NCBI GenBank assembly: GCA_028703175.1
Contig: JAQVNJ010000005.1
Span: forward strand, 30,789-94,788
Source of the DNA: JAAYCB01 sp012744395
GTDB taxonomy: Bacteria; Planctomycetota; Planctomycetia; Pirellulales; Thermoguttaceae
DNA length: 64,000 nucleotides
Direction of reading: 5' to 3'
The translations under genes and the position numbers were made by a program. The notes beneath the pieces are model-generated. The model made no database searches. It was given only the letters and a program-made list of their open reading frames with translations, and was not told where the DNA came from. Below, piece after piece: positions 60,737 to 64,000 of the stretch (position 1 is the stretch's first letter; each line of letters starts with the position of its first letter).

Positions 60737-62149
60737 ATGAAGCGAAAGACTGTTTCTCTTGGAACCGCCAGAGCCGTTCTCGGCTTATTGGCGGCCGGGG
60801 CCATTCTCTGGCATCCGGCGACCCTGTCGGCCCAACAGCCGCCGACCAGCTATTCGCCGGTCGTCATGCAGGAGGACTTCGGCAAGACGGTGGCAAGGAT
60901 GTCGGCGGCAAAGCCGCAGGTGATGCAGCGGCACATGAAACTCCTGGAGGAACGCTACGACTTGGGCAACCGGCCGGCTGAAGGCGTCAGCATGTCGCGC
61001 GGCAAGGCCGTTCAAGCGGGCGTCCGCGTGAAGCTGCCCCCCGGCGTGAAGTCTTGGCAAGCGTTGGCCGCCATGTCGCCCGAGGAAATCCGCGAAAAAG
61101 GGCTCTGGCCGAAAGGCTTCTTGCCGCTGCCGCACCCCAATCATCCGGAAGGGGGGATGGTCTTCCCAAACCACCAGATCGAGGAAATCCAGAAGCAGGA
61201 AGGCCGGGACCTGACCCGCTTCGATCTGGACTTCGACCTGCCGGAGCACCTGCTCCCCGAGTTCCCGCCCGCCATCTATCTGACGACCCGAACGGACCTG
61301 GGCGATGTCTCCCAGGGCCAGGTGGTGACGCTGCAAAACTACTTCGACCTGTTCAACGGGATTCTGAACCCCAAGCAGTTGGAGGGATTGCGGTTGCTGG
61401 TGACTCCCTTCCCCCAACAGCAGTTCAACGCCACGGATGATCGGCGGTCGTTGAAGCCGAGCATGGGAGTGACCTGTTTCGACTGCCACGTCAACGGCCA
61501 CTCCAATGGGACGACGCACCTGGTCGGCGATATTCGCCCCCAGGCGTTTCGCCACCGCCTCGATACCCCCACGTTGCGAGGAGTCAATGTTCAGCGCTTG
61601 TTCGGCTCGCAGAGGGCCCTGAAGACCATCGAGGACTTCACCGAATTCGAGCAGCGGGCGGCGTATTTCGACGGCGACCCGGTGATCGCCGCGAAGAAGG
61701 GCGTGAATGTTCTGGAACGCGGCAGCCAGGTTCATTTCATGTCCGAGTTCATGTCGATTCTCGACTTCCCCCCGGCGCCGAAATTGAACGTACTGGGGAT
61801 GCTCGATGCGAAGAAGGCGACTCCGTCGGAGTTGCGCGGCCAGAAAGTCTTCTTCGAGCGCGGCCGCTGTGCGGCGTGCCACAAGCCGCCATACTATACC
61901 GACACATTGATGCACAACCTGCACACGGAGCGGTTCTTCGAGCAGCATGAGTACCACGGTCGGATCGCGACCGGCGACGGCCCGATCAAGACCTTCCCGC
62001 TCCGCGGCATCAAGGATTCGCCCCCCTACCTCCACGATGGACGGCTTCTCACATTGGAAGACACGGTGGAGTTCCATGACGTTGTCCTGGAGACGGGGCT
62101 CACCGAGGAGGAAAAGCAGGACCTGGTGACGTTTTTGCGTTGCCTCTAA
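60737..62149 (+). CDS. Exported diheme cytochrome c (peroxidase-like)
   Basis: 470 residues from the ATG at 60737, with AAGGGG upstream. Signal peptide MKRKTVSLGTARAVLGLLAAG. Two heme motifs, CFDCH and CAACH, are about 140 residues apart, and the overall layout (LYGIKDSPPYLHDGRLLTLEDTVEFH near the C-terminus) is that of bacterial cytochrome c peroxidase/MauG-type diheme proteins. Likely periplasmic. Whether it reduces peroxide or performs other chemistry cannot be told. It precedes a peroxiredoxin gene by 180 bases. Confidence 0.83.
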   Translation: MKRKTVSLGTARAVLGLLAAGAILWHPATLSAQQPPTSYSPVVMQEDFGKTVARMSAAKPQVMQRHMKLLEERYDLGNRPAEGVSMSRGKAVQAGVRVKLPPGVKSWQALAAMSPEEIREKGLWPKGFLPLPHPNHPEGGMVFPNHQIEEIQKQEGRDLTRFDLDFDLPEHLLPEFPPAIYLTTRTDLGDVSQGQVVTLQNYFDLFNGILNPKQLEGLRLLVTPFPQQQFNATDDRRSLKPSMGVTCFDCHVNGHSNGTTHLVGDIRPQAFRHRLDTPTLRGVNVQRLFGSQRALKTIEDFTEFEQRAAYFDGDPVIAAKKGVNVLERGSQVHFMSEFMSILDFPPAPKLNVLGMLDAKKATPSELRGQKVFFERGRCAACHKPPYYTDTLMHNLHTERFFEQHEYHGRIATGDGPIKTFPLRGIKDSPPYLHDGRLLTLEDTVEFHDVVLETGLTEEEKQDLVTFLRCL

Positions 62150-62195
62150 ACACCTCCGTTGACCGGGTCGCGATGGCCCGCGGCGGATGTTCCGC

Positions 62196-62226
62196 GGAGG
62201 CATGCCCGCCGGCCGGGCATGCCTCC
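62196..62226. terminator. Perfect 13-bp hairpin between cytochrome and peroxiredoxin genes
   Basis: GGAGGCATGCCCG pairs with CGGGCATGCCTCC around a five-base loop. No T-tract follows. It may act as a terminator or be a REP-like element. Confidence 0.55.
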
Positions 62227-62328
62227 ATCGGGCGATGCGCTCCGGGAGGAGTGCCTGCTGGAACGCTCGATCGCGCGACGCAAGTCGCCGCTAATTACCG
62301 TGTTCTAACCACATAAGGATTTCAAGAC

Positions 62329-63069
62329 GTGAACAGTACCCAGGAAACATCGTCCGCGGCTTGCGAAACGCAAGGCGCCAGAATTCCCCTGATTGGCGAA
62401 CAGGCTCCCGGTTTCGAGGCCGTGACGACGCAAGGCCCCATCCGGTTTCCCCAGGACTACAAGGGCAAATGGGTGGTCCTGTTCAGCCACCCCGCCGACT
62501 TCACGCCGGTCTGCACGACCGAGTTCATGACCTTCGCCACGCTGATGCCGCAGTTCGAGGCGATCAACTGCAAGCTGATCGGACTGTCGATCGACAGCAA
62601 CTTCAGCCACATCGCCTGGTTGCGGACGATCAAGGAGAAGATCAAGTACAAGGGGATGGAAAACGTCGAAGTCACGTTTCCCGTAATCGCCGACCTGAAG
62701 ATGGACGTGGCGGGCAAATATGGGATGGTCCAGCCGGCTGCCGATGATTCGCATGCCGTTCGCGCGGTGTTCATCATGGACCCCGAGGCGAAAGTCCGCG
62801 CGGTGCTGTATTATCCTTCCAGCATGGGGCGGAACTTTCAGGAGATCCTGCGCATGATCGTGGCCTTGCAGACGGCCGACAAGCATCAGGTCGCCACGCC
62901 CGCCGACTGGCAGCCGGGCGATGAGGTGATTGTCCCGCCGCCGGGCTCCTGCGGTGCCGCCCAAGAACGCGTCCAGGGCAAGGAAACCGCCAGGTGCCTC
63001 GACTGGTTCATGTGTTTGCGGGAGATTCCGAAATCGGACCTCGATCTGCCGCCGATGTGGAAGAAGTAA
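62329..63069 (+). CDS. Peroxiredoxin (Prx6/archaeal type)
   Basis: 246 residues from a GTG with AAGGA upstream. The peroxidatic Cys62 is in HPADFTPVCTTEF. Two C-terminal Cys (223 and 229, in RCLDWFMC) match the archaeal Prx6 subgroup, which forms an intramolecular disulfide relay. It reduces hydrogen peroxide and organic peroxides. The length is typical. It follows a diheme peroxidase-like cytochrome, consistent with oxidative stress defence in an anaerobic or microaerobic cell. Confidence 0.9.
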   Translation: MNSTQETSSAACETQGARIPLIGEQAPGFEAVTTQGPIRFPQDYKGKWVVLFSHPADFTPVCTTEFMTFATLMPQFEAINCKLIGLSIDSNFSHIAWLRTIKEKIKYKGMENVEVTFPVIADLKMDVAGKYGMVQPAADDSHAVRAVFIMDPEAKVRAVLYYPSSMGRNFQEILRMIVALQTADKHQVATPADWQPGDEVIVPPPGSCGAAQERVQGKETARCLDWFMCLREIPKSDLDLPPMWKK

Positions 63070-63084
63070 TCGAGAACAGGCATC

Positions 63085-63783
63085 GTGAAGACGATTGGAT
63101 TGATCGGCGGTATGAGCTGGGAGTCGTCCCTCGAATATTACCGGATCATTAACGAGTTGGTAAAGGAGAGGCTCGGCGGCCTGCATTCCGCCAGGTGCAT
63201 CATGCACTCGGTGGATTTCGCCGACGTCGAGCCGCTCCAACAGGCAGGGTGTTGGGAAGAGGCCGGCCGGCAGATGGCGAACGCCGCCCGATCGGTGGAA
63301 GCCGCCGGGGCCGATTTCCTCGTGCTTTGCACGAACACGATGCACAAGACGGCGGACGATATCCAGCGGCATGTGCGGATTCCGCTGCTCCATATCGCCG
63401 ACGCCACGGCCCAAAGGGTGATCGCTCGCGGCTTGCGGACGGTCGGCCTGCTGGGAACCCGCTTCACGATGGAAGATGACTTCTACAAGGTCCGCCTGAC
63501 GGACCGGCACTCGCTGTCGGTGATCGTGCCCGGCGAGGCCGAACGATGTCGCGTGCACCGGGTGATCTATGAGGAACTATGTCTTGGCAAGGTCCAACCG
63601 GACTCCAGGGAGGACTTCGTCGGGATCATGGGGGACCTGGCAAGCCGCGGCGCCGAAGGGATGATTCTTGGGTGCACGGAGATCGGCCTGCTCGTCGGCG
63701 CTGGGGATTGCCAGGTCCCGATCTTCGACACGACCAGGCTGCACGCCGAGGCGGCCGTCGACCTGGCTCTGAGAGCTGATTGA
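63085..63783 (+). CDS. Aspartate/glutamate racemase family protein
   Basis: 232 residues from a GTG. GLIGGMSWESSLEYYR is the aspartate racemase signature; the two catalytic Cys are Cys82 (VLCTNTMHK) and Cys197 (LGCTEIG). It interconverts L- and D-aspartate or a related amino acid without a cofactor. D-aspartate can be used in peptidoglycan crosslinks. Starts 15 bases after the peroxiredoxin gene. Confidence 0.88.
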   Translation: MKTIGLIGGMSWESSLEYYRIINELVKERLGGLHSARCIMHSVDFADVEPLQQAGCWEEAGRQMANAARSVEAAGADFLVLCTNTMHKTADDIQRHVRIPLLHIADATAQRVIARGLRTVGLLGTRFTMEDDFYKVRLTDRHSLSVIVPGEAERCRVHRVIYEELCLGKVQPDSREDFVGIMGDLASRGAEGMILGCTEIGLLVGAGDCQVPIFDTTRLHAEAAVDLALRAD

Positions 63784-63845
63784 CCACGGCATCGATCAGA
63801 ATTCACGAACGACAAACCGACCAAGCTTTCTTGGGAGCGCATCCA

Positions 63846-64000
63846 TGCACGCAGCACGATGGACACCCGGTGGAGTTGCAGCGATTCTCGTCTTGACGCT
63901 TCTGGCCGCGCAGCTTCCGGCACAGGCTCCGGCGGCAGCGGCGAAGCAGCGGCGGCCGACGGCGGACGAGGTTTCTCGCCAATACCTGCCGCGACACCCG
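63846..64000 (+). CDS. Start of an exported protein (partial)
   Basis: The window ends within this gene. The ATG at 63846 follows GGGAG. The first 30 residues (MHAARWTPGGVAAILVLTLL and an AQLPAQAP cleavage region) are a signal peptide, followed by KQRRPTADEVSRQYLPRHP. Only 51 residues can be read, so no family can be assigned. Confidence 0.6.

Overview
The window looks like a chromosomal segment of a high-GC planctomycete, probably Pirellulales-like. That rests on the DUF1559 prepilin-like protein (35226-36287), an SHD1-type C-terminus on a repeat protein (21502-22440), three DegT-type aminotransferases carrying Tat signals, and an FAD_oxidored/GH5 pair. The placement is inferred from gene content; there is no rRNA marker in the window. 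No tRNA, rRNA, IS element or CRISPR array was seen. Coding density is high and many genes overlap by 1-8 bases.

Layout. 277-4128: exported GH5 glycosidase and FAD oxidoreductase. 4135-8740 (minus): a sulfane-sulfur operon with an exported persulfide dioxygenase-like/rhodanese protein and two YeeE/YedE halves, the second fused to three rhodanese domains. 8960-14954: DJ-1/PfpI, FHA, aminotransferase, J-domain protein, universal stress protein, a two-part coiled-coil protein and L-aspartate oxidase. 15344-19371: methyltransferase, sigma54-dependent activator, NifX-domain protein and radical SAM protein. 19420-23203: a second aminotransferase and two low-complexity exported proteins. 23756-31776: dsrE-tusA-mvhD-qmoA-qmoB-wHTH-qmoC, then an ArsR regulator and an MFS protein. 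32137-37706: secreted NifX fusion, membrane ferredoxin, DUF1559 protein and a third aminotransferase. 38253-57303: a nearly gapless run of 22 genes that opens with a metal-sulfur cluster module (six related small and NifX proteins, a HydG-like radical SAM enzyme, two ferredoxin-MinD ATPases, a NifU-Mrp fusion) and continues through hydrolases, three SPFH proteins, a metal P-type ATPase and a cyclophilin lipoprotein. 57532-64000: heptaheme cytochrome, FmdB and CGGC proteins, Thi4-like enzyme, diheme cytochrome, peroxiredoxin, racemase and the start of an exported protein.

How it works together. The most interesting feature is a putative sigma54 regulon. A near-identical dyad (TCGCA-N3-TGCGA and variants) occurs as pairs exactly 33 bp apart upstream of three sigma54-type (-24/-12) promoters: the methyltransferase, the NifX/radical SAM pair and the 19-kb metal-sulfur operon. 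A similar cluster with 32-bp spacing precedes the activator gene. The activator at 16337 has a Cys-rich PAS domain and is the obvious candidate to bind them. The gene set resembles the orange-protein (ORP) loci of Desulfovibrio, which are also controlled by sigma54 and a dedicated activator, but here it contains a HydG-like enzyme with one auxiliary-cluster Cys replaced by Gly, a NifU-Mrp fusion, and a long tail of membrane and metal-handling genes.

A second theme is sulfur trafficking: a Qmo/Hdr-like electron-bifurcation-type module linked to DsrE and TusA sulfur carriers but without AprAB/Sat in view, plus the thiosulfate/sulfane-sulfur import and persulfide oxidation operon. Together they suggest an anaerobic or microaerobic organism handling reduced sulfur and building metal-sulfur centres.
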